A stretch of DNA of 64,000 nucleotides from Actinospineispora acaciae DSM 45401 (GTDB taxonomy: Bacteria; Actinomycetota; Actinomycetes; Mycobacteriales; Pseudonocardiaceae). Of this stretch, positions 17,062 through 25,387 are shown one piece after another. The first letter of the stretch is position 1, and each line of letters opens with the position of its first letter. Both the position numbers and the translations under genes were made by a program. The notes beneath the pieces are model-generated. The model had not been told where the DNA came from, did no database searches, and saw nothing but the letters and a program-made list of their open reading frames with translations. The stretch lies in NCBI RefSeq assembly GCF_000620785.1, contig NZ_JIAI01000001.1:1798001-1862000 (forward strand). The letters run 5' to 3'.

Positions 17062-18219
17062 TCACATCGGGTCGGCGGCGAAGTACTCGCGAAGCCGTTC
17101 GATGCCGGTGCGCAGGTCGGGCTCGGACGCGGCGAACGAGATCCGGACGTGCCCCTGCCCGGACGGGCCGTACTCGGAGCCCGCGCGGACCAGCACCCCT
17201 CGTTCGGCGAGGTCGCGGGTCACCTCGCTCGCCGGCGCCTCGGCGGCGTACCGCACGAACCCGTAGAAGGCGCCCTCCGGTGGTGTCAGGTCGAGTCCGG
17301 GAGCGCCGGCGAGCTCGTCCACGACCAGTGCCCGGCGACGGCGGTACGCCGCGAGCATCGGCTCGATGGCCGTGTCGGGCAGCTCCAGCGCCCGCAGCGC
17401 AGCGAGCTGCACGGCCGTGTTGAGCGAGCCGTTCATCGTGCGGTGCACGCGCGCCGCGACCTCGACCAGGCCGGCGGGCCCGGCGAGGTAGCCGACGCGC
17501 CACCCGGTCATCGCGTAGGTCTTGGAGAAGGTCTGGACGTACACGGTGCGCTCGCGGAGGGACTCGATCTCCAGGGCAGACCGGAACGTGTAGCCCGGAT
17601 AGACCAGCCGGTGGTAGGCCTCGTCGGCCACCACCACCGTGCGGCTCCCCTCCAGCAGGCGACCGAGCGCGCGCAGCTCGTCGTCGCGGTGGACGATCCC
17701 GGTGGGGTTGGCCGGGTTGGAGAAGACCACCATGGCCGCGCCGGGCAGCGCCGAGGCCAGCCTGTCGAGGTCCCAGTGCAGGGATCCGTCCAGCGGGACG
17801 AAGTCGACGGTCCCGCCGGCGAGCGTCACGAGGTCGGCGTAGAGCGAGTACGTGGGTTCGGGTATGACCACGCGGTCGCCCGGCCCGATCATCCCGAAGA
17901 TGGTGGCGGTGAGGGCGGCGGTGGCGCCGTGGGTGACGAGCACCTCGTCCGGGGACCGCCGGGCCGCCGGGCCGGGAAGGCGGTCGGCGATCGCCGCCCG
18001 CAGCGCGGGCAGCCCGCTCTGGTCCGCGTAGTGGGTGTGCCCGTCGCGCAGCGCCCGTTCCGCCGCCGCCACGACCTCCGGCGGCGTGGGGAAGTCCGGC
18101 TCCCCCATCGCCAGCGACACCGCCCCCGCCGGCGCCGGGGCGAGCGCCGGCCGGGTTGACGTGCGCCGCAGGTCCAGGATCCGGCCCGCCGGCGCCCAGT
18201 GCTCGACCGTCGCGCTCAC
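17062..18219 (-). CDS. PLP-dependent class I/II aminotransferase
   Basis: 385 residues, fold type I. Seen in order: AVSLAMGEPDFPTPPEV (substrate arm), HGATAALTATIFGMIGPGDRV, FSNPANPTG (cofactor Asn region), VVADEAYHRLVY (Asp pairing with the pyridine N), YVQTFSKTYAMTGWRVGY (Schiff-base Lys in SKTYAM), and VRISFAASEPDL with the substrate-carboxylate Arg. It would convert an amino acid into a 2-oxo acid, a fitting first step before the TPP decarboxylase encoded at 21438-22525. Start overlaps the RraA stop (ATGA). Confidence 0.93.
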   Translation of the reverse strand: MSATVEHWAPAGRILDLRRTSTRPALAPAPAGAVSLAMGEPDFPTPPEVVAAAERALRDGHTHYADQSGLPALRAAIADRLPGPAARRSPDEVLVTHGATAALTATIFGMIGPGDRVVIPEPTYSLYADLVTLAGGTVDFVPLDGSLHWDLDRLASALPGAAMVVFSNPANPTGIVHRDDELRALGRLLEGSRTVVVADEAYHRLVYPGYTFRSALEIESLRERTVYVQTFSKTYAMTGWRVGYLAGPAGLVEVAARVHRTMNGSLNTAVQLAALRALELPDTAIEPMLAAYRRRRALVVDELAGAPGLDLTPPEGAFYGFVRYAAEAPASEVTRDLAERGVLVRAGSEYGPSGQGHVRISFAASEPDLRTGIERLREYFAADPM

Positions 18220-18860
18220 CGGCGCGCCCGGGCCTCGAGGATGCGCGCTCGCAGGGCCTCCTCGTTGCCGACGACCCGTCCGACCCGCTCGGACACCTGC
18301 TCGATCTTCGCCGTGGGCACGACCACCACCCCGTCGGCGTCGCCGACGATCAGGTCCCCTGGCGCGACCACCACGCCGCCCACGGCAACGGGCCCGCCGA
18401 CCGAGCCCGGCCCGTCCTTGAACGGCCCGGCGGGCGTCACGGCCCGGGCGTAGACGGTCAGCCCCTGCCGGGACAGCGCATCGACGTCACGCACGGCGCC
18501 GTCGACCACGGCCCCGACCATCCCGGCCGAGATCATGATCTCGCCGATCAGGTCGCCGATGAGGGCTCGCGTCGTGTCGCCCCGGCCGTTCACCACCAGC
18601 ACGTCGCCGGGGCGGGCCTCGTCCAGCGCGCGGTGGATGGCGAGGTTGTCACCCGAGCGCACGTCGACGGGCAGCGCGAACCCCACCAGGCGATCCCGCC
18701 GGGTACGCAGCCCGACCCCGCCGTCCAGCACGGACATCCGCTCCAGCGCGTCGCCGACGTTGGCCGCCGGCACGTCCGCGAACCGCTCGAGTACCCGAGG
18801 GTCCGGGCGCTCCCAATGGCCGGCGACGGCGATGTTGTCCACCTGGACATCGAGGAACAT
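18216..18860 (-). CDS. RraA-like aldolase/decarboxylase family protein
   Basis: 214 residues of the RraA/HMG-aldolase family. Landmarks: AANVGDALERM (N-terminal), GDNLAIHRALDEARPGDVLVVNG, ALIGDLIGEIMISAGMVGAVVDGAVRDVDAL (binding loop with the Arg-Asp pair), PVAVGGVVVAPGDLIVGDADGVVVVP. Family members cleave 4-hydroxy-2-oxo acids or decarboxylate oxaloacetate with Mg; the RNase E inhibitor role is not relevant to actinobacteria. It heads the unit with the aminotransferase and faces the MFS gene. Confidence 0.9.
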   Translation of the reverse strand: MFLDVQVDNIAVAGHWERPDPRVLERFADVPAANVGDALERMSVLDGGVGLRTRRDRLVGFALPVDVRSGDNLAIHRALDEARPGDVLVVNGRGDTTRALIGDLIGEIMISAGMVGAVVDGAVRDVDALSRQGLTVYARAVTPAGPFKDGPGSVGGPVAVGGVVVAPGDLIVGDADGVVVVPTAKIEQVSERVGRVVGNEEALRARILEARARR

Positions 18861-18982
18861 GAACCTACCCTCTTTGAGACTTCCTTCTCAGATGAGACGA
18901 CATTATCGGATGACCACGCGGCTTGACAACCGACCGGGCACCGGTTGACAGCCCGCCGACCGTACTGAGACAGTCCGCTTAA

Positions 18983-19000
18983 GTGAGAGAGTCACCTCAC
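18983..19000. promoter_or_regulatory. palindrome GTGAG-N8-CTCAC before the MFS gene
   Basis: Sequence GTGAGAGAGTCACCTCAC, lying 24 bases upstream of the MFS start in the 163-base divergent gap (18861-19023). It matches the palindrome at 5642-5659 at 15 of 18 positions. The same gap holds two TTGACA boxes (18923-18928, 18945-18950) without a clearly spaced -10. Confidence 0.45.
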
Positions 19001-19023
19001 TGGAGGCTCGGCCGGAGGATAGG

Positions 19024-20436
19024 GTGCGGACAGTGGCGTCATGGGGTCCCGAGCAGTCGGACGAGCTCGAGAAGAGCACGATGCGCAGGGTGGCCTGGCG
19101 CTTCCTGCCGGTCATCGTCGTCACGTACTTCGTCGCATACGTCGACCGCGTCAACATCGGCATGGTCAAGGCCGAGATGTCGCACGACATCGGCCTGACC
19201 AGCGTCGGCTTCGGCCTCGCCAGCGGACTGATCTTCATCGGGCTGATCCTGTTCGAGGTGCCGAGCAACCGGATGGCGCTGCGCTTCGGCGCCCGCAAGT
19301 GGATCACGCGGATCATGCTCAGCTGGGGTCTGGTCGTCATCGCGACGTCGCTGGTGCAGACGCCCGGACACCTCTACATCGCCCGCGTCCTGCTGGGCCT
19401 TGGCGAGGCCGGCATGGCGCCGGCGCTGTTCCTGTTCCTCGGCCAGTGGTTCCCCGGCCGCCACCGCGCCGCCGCGTTCAGCGCCCTGTTCCTGTCCATC
19501 CCGATCGCCATGGCGTTCGGCAGCCCGTTGACCGGATGGCTGCTCGAGTCGACGCACGACGCGCTGGGCCTGCCGGGTTGGCGCTGGGTGTTCCTGATCG
19601 AGGGGGCCGCCGCGCTCGCCGTGGCGCCCCTGGTCTTCATCTTGCTGGCCGACACGCCGGCGCGCGCCGGCTGGCTGCGCGAGGACCAACGCGCCTGGCT
19701 GGACGCACGGCTGGCCGAGGAGCACGAGCAGCGCAAGGCGGGCGCACCGCACTCGTTCTGGCGGGCGCTGACGGACCGGCGCGTGCTGCTCCTCTCGGCG
19801 ATCTTCCTGCTGCTCGGCTACGGCACCAACGCGATGGTGTACTGGCTGCCGACCATCGTGCGCAACGCCACGGTGAACCTCTCCCCGCTGCGGGTGGGGC
19901 TCGTCTCGGCCACCCCGTTCGTGGTGGCCGCCGGCGCGATCGTGCTGGTCGGGTACGTCGCGCGGCGGGTCGGGAACCGCCGGAGCGTGCTGCTGGCGCC
20001 CGTCCTGGTGTCCCTGGTCGGGTTCGTCGGCGCGATGCTCCTGCTGCACCAGATCGTGTTCGCGATGGCGCTGATCTGCCTGGCGCTCGGCGGCGCCCTC
20101 GCCGCGCAGCCGCAGTTCTGGACGCTTCCCACCGGCTACCTGACCGGCGCGAGCGCCGCCGGCGGCATCGCCATGATCAACTCGGTGAACAACGTGGGCG
20201 GTTTCGCGGCCCCGTACACGTTCGGCTGGCTGACCCAGGCCAGTGGCGGCAGCGCGCTGCCGTTCCTGGTCATGGCCTCGGCGCAGGCGCTGGCCGCGAT
20301 ACTGATCGTGGTGGCGTACCGGCGGCGGGGGCCGGCCGTTCACGGCGCGGGGTCACCGGGGTCACCGGGGTCCGATCCGGGCGGCGCCGGGCTCGGCCAG
20401 CCACCGGGCCGACGGCCAGGCGCCGCTCTCGACTGA
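19024..20436 (+). CDS. MFS transporter, anion:cation symporter (ACS) type
   Basis: 470 residues with 12 helices. FLPVIVVTYFVAYVDRVNIGMVKAEM is the hallmark first helix and Asp-Arg-x-Asn pattern of the ACS family (tartrate, phthalate, glucarate, sulfonate and similar organic anions). RHRAAAFSALFLSIPIAMAFGSPLTGWLL and a glycine-rich helix 5 follow. GGAGG ends five bases before the GTG at 19024. It would bring in the substrate of the adjacent aminotransferase/RraA/TPP decarboxylase set. The C-terminus, rich in Gly-Ser-Pro from a 9-bp tandem repeat, overlaps the convergent LysR gene by 75 bases. Confidence 0.9.
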   Translation: MRTVASWGPEQSDELEKSTMRRVAWRFLPVIVVTYFVAYVDRVNIGMVKAEMSHDIGLTSVGFGLASGLIFIGLILFEVPSNRMALRFGARKWITRIMLSWGLVVIATSLVQTPGHLYIARVLLGLGEAGMAPALFLFLGQWFPGRHRAAAFSALFLSIPIAMAFGSPLTGWLLESTHDALGLPGWRWVFLIEGAAALAVAPLVFILLADTPARAGWLREDQRAWLDARLAEEHEQRKAGAPHSFWRALTDRRVLLLSAIFLLLGYGTNAMVYWLPTIVRNATVNLSPLRVGLVSATPFVVAAGAIVLVGYVARRVGNRRSVLLAPVLVSLVGFVGAMLLLHQIVFAMALICLALGGALAAQPQFWTLPTGYLTGASAAGGIAMINSVNNVGGFAAPYTFGWLTQASGGSALPFLVMASAQALAAILIVVAYRRRGPAVHGAGSPGSPGSDPGGAGLGQPPGRRPGAALD

Positions 20437-21321
20437 GCGCCGCATCTCCTCGATGAGCAGCTCGGCGACGCCGCGCACCGCGTAGCCGAGCCGCCGGGTC
20501 CTCGGCAGCGCCATCCGCAGCCGCCGCCGCAGGCCGTCATCGAGCAGCGGTGCCCCGGACAGGTGCCCACGCTCGACGTCCTTGGCCACCGCGATGCTGG
20601 GCAGCACCGTGTACCCCACGCCCGCCGACGCGAGCCGCTGCTGCACGTCCATCGAGTTGGTCTCCACGGCGACGGTCAGCGCGATGTTCTGTTCGGCGGC
20701 CACCCGTTCCAGCATGGTGCGCATCGCGTGCGTCGGGCTCGGCTGGATCCGCACCCGCTCGTGGACATCTCGAAACCGCACCGGCCGGTCCGGCGACAGG
20801 TCCGAGCCCGGCGGGCCGACCACCCACAGCGCCTCGTCGAGCAGCACCCGCGTCTCGATCGCGGACGACGGCCGGACCTCGTAGATCACCGCCAGGTCGA
20901 TGTCGGCGGCGTCGAGCCAGTCGGCGAGGTGGCGGGTGTAACCGATCGACAGCCGCGGCCGCACGGCCGGGTGCTCGGCCGCCAGCCGGCGCACCAGCGC
21001 CTCGGAGATCGGCTCCGCGAAGCTGGGCGACAGGCCGAGGGTGACCACCCCGCGCAGCTCGCCCGAGGCCGGCCGGATCTCGGCCCGTGCCCGCTCCAGC
21101 TCGCTCAGCGCCCGGCGGGCGTGCTCCAGCAGCACCTGCCCGTCGTCGGTCAGCCGCATCCCCTGCCGGGTGCGCTCGAACAGCGGCACGCCCAGCTCGT
21201 CCTCCAGCAGCCTGATCTGCCGCGACACCGCCGGCTGCACCAGATGCAGCACGTCCGCGGCCCGGGTCACGCTGCCCGTCTGGGCCACGGCCACCAGCGC
21301 CGCAAGCTGCCGGACGTCCAC
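20362..21321 (-). CDS. LysR family regulator of the TPP decarboxylase genes
   Basis: 319 residues from GTG at 21321, which gives the standard N-terminus DVRQLAALVAVAQTGSVTRAADVLHLVQPAVSRQIRLLEDELGVPLFER; an upstream ATG at 21357 would add 12 atypical residues. The effector domain spans about residues 90-300. It is divergent from the TPP-enzyme genes, with a T-N11-A box between them at 21364-21378, so it very likely activates 21438-22525 in response to a pathway intermediate. Confidence 0.92.
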   Translation of the reverse strand: MDVRQLAALVAVAQTGSVTRAADVLHLVQPAVSRQIRLLEDELGVPLFERTRQGMRLTDDGQVLLEHARRALSELERARAEIRPASGELRGVVTLGLSPSFAEPISEALVRRLAAEHPAVRPRLSIGYTRHLADWLDAADIDLAVIYEVRPSSAIETRVLLDEALWVVGPPGSDLSPDRPVRFRDVHERVRIQPSPTHAMRTMLERVAAEQNIALTVAVETNSMDVQQRLASAGVGYTVLPSIAVAKDVERGHLSGAPLLDDGLRRRLRMALPRTRRLGYAVRGVAELLIEEMRRSVESGAWPSARWLAEPGAARIGPR

Positions 21322-21363
21322 ACCACACCACGCCTTCCGCCCATGCCGAGGGCTCATCGTGTC

Positions 21364-21378
21364 ATAGAAATTCTCTAT
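21364..21378. promoter_or_regulatory. LysR T-N11-A box
   Basis: ATAGA-AATTC-TCTAT is a 5-bp inverted repeat whose T21365 and A21377 fit the T-N11-A rule of LysR-type regulators. It lies 43 bases before the LysR GTG and 59 before the decarboxylase GTG, the usual place for an autoregulated divergent control site. Confidence 0.7.
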
Positions 21379-21437
21379 TCGTCATTCCGCGATATCAGCG
21401 CTCATGATGGAAGACAGACGCGGCGACGGGAGGACAC

Positions 21438-21959
21438 GTGCTCGATCAGCCCTGGCAGAAAGAGGTGTTCGAGGTGCTCCGCGACGGCGGGGTGAGGCAG
21501 GTCGCCTACCTGCCGGACGCGGGACACGCCTACGCGATTCGGCAGGCGATCCAGAGCCCCGACATCCACGACATCCTGCTCACCACCGAGGAGGAGGGCG
21601 TCGGCGTGGTCAGCGGCGCCTGGCTCGGCGGGCAGCGCGCGGTGCTGCTGATGCAGTCCAGCGGCGTCGGGAACTGCGTCAACATGTTCTCCCTGCTGGA
21701 CAGCTGCCGCTTCCCGTTCCTGACCCTGGTCACCATGCGCGGCGAGTACGCCGAGTTCAACCCGTGGCAGGCCCCGATGGGCCGGCGCACCCGGGACGTC
21801 CTGGAGCTGATGGGCATCCAGGTCTACCGCGCCGACGCGCCCGAGGAGGTTCGGGAGACCGTCGGCGCCGCCCTCGACTCCGCGTTCCTGGCCGGCCAGC
21901 GGGTGGCCGTGCTGCTGGGGCAGCGCCTGATCGGACGCAAGCGCTGGGAGGACGAATGA
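21438..21959 (+). CDS. sulfopyruvate/phosphonopyruvate decarboxylase-like alpha subunit
   Basis: 173 residues, the pyrimidine-binding half of a split TPP enzyme. LTTEEEGVGVVSGAWLGGQRAVLLMQSSGVGNCVNMFSLL contains the Glu that activates TPP and the Gly/Asn-rich turn. Size and split match ComD-type sulfopyruvate decarboxylase; other 2-oxo acids with a charged tail are possible. The GTG start follows GGAGG. The beta subunit begins within its stop codon (ATGA). Confidence 0.87.
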   Translation: MLDQPWQKEVFEVLRDGGVRQVAYLPDAGHAYAIRQAIQSPDIHDILLTTEEEGVGVVSGAWLGGQRAVLLMQSSGVGNCVNMFSLLDSCRFPFLTLVTMRGEYAEFNPWQAPMGRRTRDVLELMGIQVYRADAPEEVRETVGAALDSAFLAGQRVAVLLGQRLIGRKRWEDE

Positions 21960-22525
21960 CCGACATCGACCGCAGGGAGTTCGTCGCGGACCTGGTCGCC
22001 TCCGCGCCGGAGGCGATCTTCGTGTCCGGCCTCGGCTCGCCGTCGTACGACCTGTTCGCGGCCGGGGACCGGGACCTCAACTTCTACCTGTGGGGCGCCA
22101 TGGGCGCCGCCGTGCCGACCGGCCTGGGTCTCGCGGTCGCCCGGCCCGAGCGGTCGGTCGTGGTGGTCACCGGCGACGGCGAGCTGCTGATGAGCCTGGG
22201 CGCGCTGGCCACCGTCGGAGCCCGGCGCCCGGCCAACCTCACGGTGGTCGTGCTGGACAACGGGCACTACGGCGAGACCGGCATGCAGCGAAGCCACACC
22301 GGCATGGGGACCGACCTCGTCGCGGTCGCCACCGGGTGCGGAATCACGGACTCCGCCCGGCTCGACGATCCCCGCGACGTGGCGCGGACCGTTCGCGCCC
22401 GGTCCGGCCCGAGCTTCGTCCAGGTGCCGATCCCCGCGTACGACCACCCCCGCGCACTCCCACCCCGGGACGGAGTGTTCGTGAAGAACCGACTCCGCGC
22501 GGCCCTCGGCCTCCCCACCTTCTAA
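21956..22525 (+). CDS. sulfopyruvate decarboxylase-like beta subunit (TPP-binding)
   Basis: 189 residues, the diphosphate-binding half. GDGELLMSLGALATVGARRPANLTVVVLDN is the GDG-to-N TPP/Mg motif; upstream LWGAMGAAVPTGLGLAVARPE is the usual lead-in. With the alpha subunit it would decarboxylate a 2-oxo acid to an aldehyde, for example sulfopyruvate to sulfoacetaldehyde if the aminotransferase acts on cysteate. That substrate assignment is inference from family and context. A long hairpin ends the unit at 22559-22606. Confidence 0.88.
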   Translation: MTDIDRREFVADLVASAPEAIFVSGLGSPSYDLFAAGDRDLNFYLWGAMGAAVPTGLGLAVARPERSVVVVTGDGELLMSLGALATVGARRPANLTVVVLDNGHYGETGMQRSHTGMGTDLVAVATGCGITDSARLDDPRDVARTVRARSGPSFVQVPIPAYDHPRALPPRDGVFVKNRLRAALGLPTF

Positions 22526-22558
22526 CACTCCATCCGTAGCACAAAAGCCCAGGTCAAC

Positions 22559-22606
22559 ACCCGTGAGTGGTGAGGGGTGCTATGGCACCTCTAACCACTC
22601 ACGGGT
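22559..22606. terminator. long bidirectional hairpin terminator
   Basis: ACCCGTGAGTGGT (22559-22571) pairs perfectly with ACCACTCACGGGT (22594-22606), and GGTGC/GCACC (22576-22580, 22585-22589) extends the stem around a TATG loop. It stands between the convergent decarboxylase beta gene and the TetR gene and covers the last codons of the latter. There is no U-tract, as is common in actinomycetes. Confidence 0.8.
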
Positions 22607-23216
22607 TCTGACCAGCGGTTTTGGGCGCCGGCTCGGAACCGTCACCCAGGGCTACCTGCCAGGCCGCCTCGACCATCCGGAAGATCTCGTCCACCGCGGC
22701 GTCCGGATCGGGCGCCTCGCGGGCCAGCGAGAAGGCGTCGACCACGAACCTCGCGATCGTCCGGCAGGCCGTCGCGCCGGGTGGCGGGTCGAGGTCGGCG
22801 GCGATGGCCGTTGCCAGCGACTCCGCGTGGCGCAGCCGCATCGACTCCTCGTAGTCGCGCAGCGAGGGCGTTTCGTCGATCATGCGCCAGATCGGGTCGG
22901 CCTGCTCGGCCGTGCAGTGCCGCACCATGGTCCGGATCTCGCGGCGCAGGGCGGGGATGAGCGGCTCGTCCGGCGCCCGGTTGGTGACCGCCCGCGTGAG
23001 GCGCCGCTCGAAGTCCTCGTCCCGCTCGAACACCAGGGCCTCTTTCGAGGCGAAGTGGGCGAACAGCGTGGTGACGGCCACGTCGGCCTCGGCGGCCACG
23101 TCACGGATGCCCACCGCGTCGTAGCCGCGTTCCAGGAAGAGCCGCAGGGCGGTGTCGGCGATCTTCTGGCGGGTCGCGGCCTTCTTCCGCTCACGGCGTC
23201 CGGGCGCCACTGTCAT
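22599..23216 (-). CDS. TetR family repressor
   Basis: 205 residues. HTH: RKKAATRQKIADTALRLFLERGYDAVGIRDVAAEADVAVTTLFAHFASKEALVF (about residues 10-63). Divergent from the quinone-oxidoreductase gene with a 19-base palindrome between them, so it most likely represses that gene and itself in response to an electrophile or quinone. The last codons lie within a terminator hairpin shared with the convergent gene. Confidence 0.92.
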   Translation of the reverse strand: MTVAPGRRERKKAATRQKIADTALRLFLERGYDAVGIRDVAAEADVAVTTLFAHFASKEALVFERDEDFERRLTRAVTNRAPDEPLIPALRREIRTMVRHCTAEQADPIWRMIDETPSLRDYEESMRLRHAESLATAIAADLDPPPGATACRTIARFVVDAFSLAREAPDPDAAVDEIFRMVEAAWQVALGDGSEPAPKTAGQNP

Positions 23217-23255
23217 GAGCCAACGCTATCAGGTACGAACATAGAACGGTTCTTA

Positions 23256-23279
23256 AACACTAACCGTTAGTGTTACGGT
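23256..23279. promoter_or_regulatory. TetR operator within the quinone-reductase promoter
   Basis: AACACTAACCGTTAGTGTT (23256-23274) is a perfect palindrome with one central base. TACGGT at 23274-23279 lies seven bases before the ATG at 23287, making a leaderless transcript likely. The operator fills the space between -35 and -10, so a bound repressor would block polymerase. Confidence 0.75.
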
Positions 23280-23286
23280 CGACGTC

Positions 23287-24180
23287 ATGAAGAGGGTGAG
23301 CTTCGCCGAGTTCGGCGGTCCGGGCGTGCTGGAACTCGTGGACGCCGAGGAGCCCCACGCGGGCGCCGGTCAGGTGCGCGTCGCCGTGCGGGCGGCGGGG
23401 GTGAACCCCGTCGACTGGAGGATCCGGGAAGGCCAGTTCCAGCGGGTGCATCCGATCGAGCTGCCCGCCGGGGTCGGGCAGGACGCCTCCGGGGTGGTGG
23501 ACGAGGTCGGCGAGGGCGTCGACGGGGTCGAGGTCGGTGACCGCGTGTTCGGCGCCGGTTCGAGCACGTATGCCGAGTTCGCCGTGCTGTCGGCATGGGC
23601 ACGGATGCCCGAGGGCCTGACGTTCGAGGAGGCGGCCGGGTACCCGTCGGTGGTGGAGACCGCGCTGCGCATCATCGGCGAGGTCGGCGTGGCGTCCGGG
23701 CAGACGCTGCTGGCCAGCGGCGCATCCGGTGGAGTCGGGTCGGCGGTGCTGCAGATCGCCCGCGACCGCGGCATCACGGTGATCGGTACGGCGGGCGCCG
23801 CGAACCAGGACTACCTGCGGAGCCTGGGCGCCCTCGCCACGACCTACGGCGAGGGCTGGGTCGAGCGGGTGCGCCGGCTCGGCCGTGTCGACGCGGCGCT
23901 CGACCTGGCCGGCTCGGGCGTGATCGGCGAGCTGGTCGAGCTGACCGGCGACCCGGGCAGGGTGGTCTCCATCGCCGATCTCGGCGCGCCCGAGCTCCGG
24001 GTGCGGTTCTCCGGCGTGGCCGGGAGCATGCCGGGCGCGCTCGCCCAGGCCGCCGATCTCATCTCGCGGGGAAGGCTCCACATCCCGGTCGAGAGGTCGT
24101 ACACGCTCGCCGAGGCCGCGGCGGCGCACGTCGACAGCCAGGCGGGTCATGCCCGGGGGCGCCGGGTTGTGATCGTCTGA
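23287..24180 (+). CDS. NADP-dependent quinone oxidoreductase (zinc-less MDR family)
   Basis: 297 residues of the medium-chain reductase superfamily, quinone-reductase branch. The N-terminal fold shows VRAAGVNPVDWRIREGQ and GQDASGVVDEVGEGVDGVEVGDRVFG; the Rossmann motif is ASGASGGVGSAVLQIARDRG. Catalytic zinc Cys ligands are absent, as expected for this branch. It would reduce quinones or enones with NADPH. Repression by the divergent TetR protein is likely from the operator at 23256-23274. Confidence 0.92.
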   Translation: MKRVSFAEFGGPGVLELVDAEEPHAGAGQVRVAVRAAGVNPVDWRIREGQFQRVHPIELPAGVGQDASGVVDEVGEGVDGVEVGDRVFGAGSSTYAEFAVLSAWARMPEGLTFEEAAGYPSVVETALRIIGEVGVASGQTLLASGASGGVGSAVLQIARDRGITVIGTAGAANQDYLRSLGALATTYGEGWVERVRRLGRVDAALDLAGSGVIGELVELTGDPGRVVSIADLGAPELRVRFSGVAGSMPGALAQAADLISRGRLHIPVERSYTLAEAAAAHVDSQAGHARGRRVVIV

Positions 24181-24229
24181 GCCGCTCCACAACTCGCCGG
24201 TCAGCGGCGCCGTGCACGAACTCGCCGAT

Positions 24230-25210
24230 TCATGAGCGGGCGCCGCGCACGGCGGCCGCCATCAGGAGCAGCAGCAGGGCCAGGCCGCCCCAGACCATCT
24301 CCGCGGTGGTGTTGAGCGGCGCGCTCACGGCTCCCGGGATGCGCCCGCCGTCGCGGCCGGTGACGACCACCGCGACGAGGGCGACGATCGTGGCGGCCAC
24401 CGCGGCACGGGCCGCGACCCACGCCAGGCGGCCGGTGGTGGGCAGCCGCTCGCTGGCTCGCGCCGGCGCCACCATTCGGGCCAGCAGCAACACCGCGATC
24501 GGCACCTGCAGCAGCCAGACCAGGGTCCGGAACGGCCCGTCGTACCAGACGTTCGTGCCGTACAGCAGGGTGTGCCAGACGCTCAGGGCGTAGATCACGA
24601 TGACGAACCGGTGCAGGACCCGCCAGGCCTTGGTGCCGATGCGCCGGCGCAGGTAGAACGCGAGCCCGAGCGGGATCGCGAGATAGAAGGCCACCAACCC
24701 GATCAGGATGGCCACCGCCCCGGTGCCGCTGGCGTAGCCGCCGGGCACGAACGCCTTGACGAACGCGGCGCCCAGCCGGCCGGGCCAGCCCAGGTTCTCC
24801 TGGTTGTCCCTGGCCTCCTCGGCGAAGAACAGGAAGGCGTGGGCGAACATCAGCACGAGGGCGTTCAGGCTGGTCGCACGGTGCCAGCGCTCCAGTCGAG
24901 CGCCCGCGACGGGCAGCCGGCGCGGGCCGCCGCCGGACACCAGCAGGCCGAGCACGACGGTCAGCCACGACCACAGCAGTGCCGACCAGCCGAACGCCTG
25001 GCACAGCCAGTACAGCCGATAGGTGTCCGCATCGGCGAGGAACGGCATCACCGCAATGGTCGGCGACGTCCCCGCCCTGACCCGGATGTACAGCCACCCG
25101 AACACGACCGAGGTGACCGCGACCGCCAGCCCGCCGTCGAGCAGCCCGCCTCGCAGGTCCTTCAGCAGGCCGACCCGGTCGAAGCCGTGCCGCCCGCCCC
25201 GCTGGTTCAC
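24230..25210 (-). CDS. ferric-reductase-like heme membrane protein
   Basis: 326 residues with about eight helices. LERWHRATSLNALVLMFAHAFLFF and LHRFVIVIYALSVWHTLLYG place two His pairs on two helices, the bis-heme pattern of ferric reductase-like transmembrane domains (as in MsrQ/NOX). No FAD or NAD(P) domain follows, so the electron donor is elsewhere. A GGAGGAG ribosome site fixes the GTG at 25210. It is divergent from peroxiredoxin and ECF sigma genes over 177 bases, suggesting a shared redox-stress response. Confidence 0.85.
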   Translation of the reverse strand: MNQRGGRHGFDRVGLLKDLRGGLLDGGLAVAVTSVVFGWLYIRVRAGTSPTIAVMPFLADADTYRLYWLCQAFGWSALLWSWLTVVLGLLVSGGGPRRLPVAGARLERWHRATSLNALVLMFAHAFLFFAEEARDNQENLGWPGRLGAAFVKAFVPGGYASGTGAVAILIGLVAFYLAIPLGLAFYLRRRIGTKAWRVLHRFVIVIYALSVWHTLLYGTNVWYDGPFRTLVWLLQVPIAVLLLARMVAPARASERLPTTGRLAWVAARAAVAATIVALVAVVVTGRDGGRIPGAVSAPLNTTAEMVWGGLALLLLLMAAAVRGARS

Positions 25211-25387
25211 CGCTGGGCTCCTCCTTCTTCTCCTCGGCGTGCCGCCCGGGCACCTTCCGGTCCACAGGTCGGGCAAGGCCACCGCGCCGGTTCCCGCCGG
25301 CGACGAACGACACTCGGCGAATCCTTTTCCGCCGACGCCCCCTCCTATCCACGGTGACCCGCACCTGACGAACCCGAGGGAGAGCAC

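Noticed and set aside
20340..20372. 9-bp tandem repeat GGGGTCACC as a possible mobile or regulatory element
   Set aside because: It lies in the overlapping 3' ends of the MFS and LysR genes and simply encodes Gly-Ser-Pro repeats.
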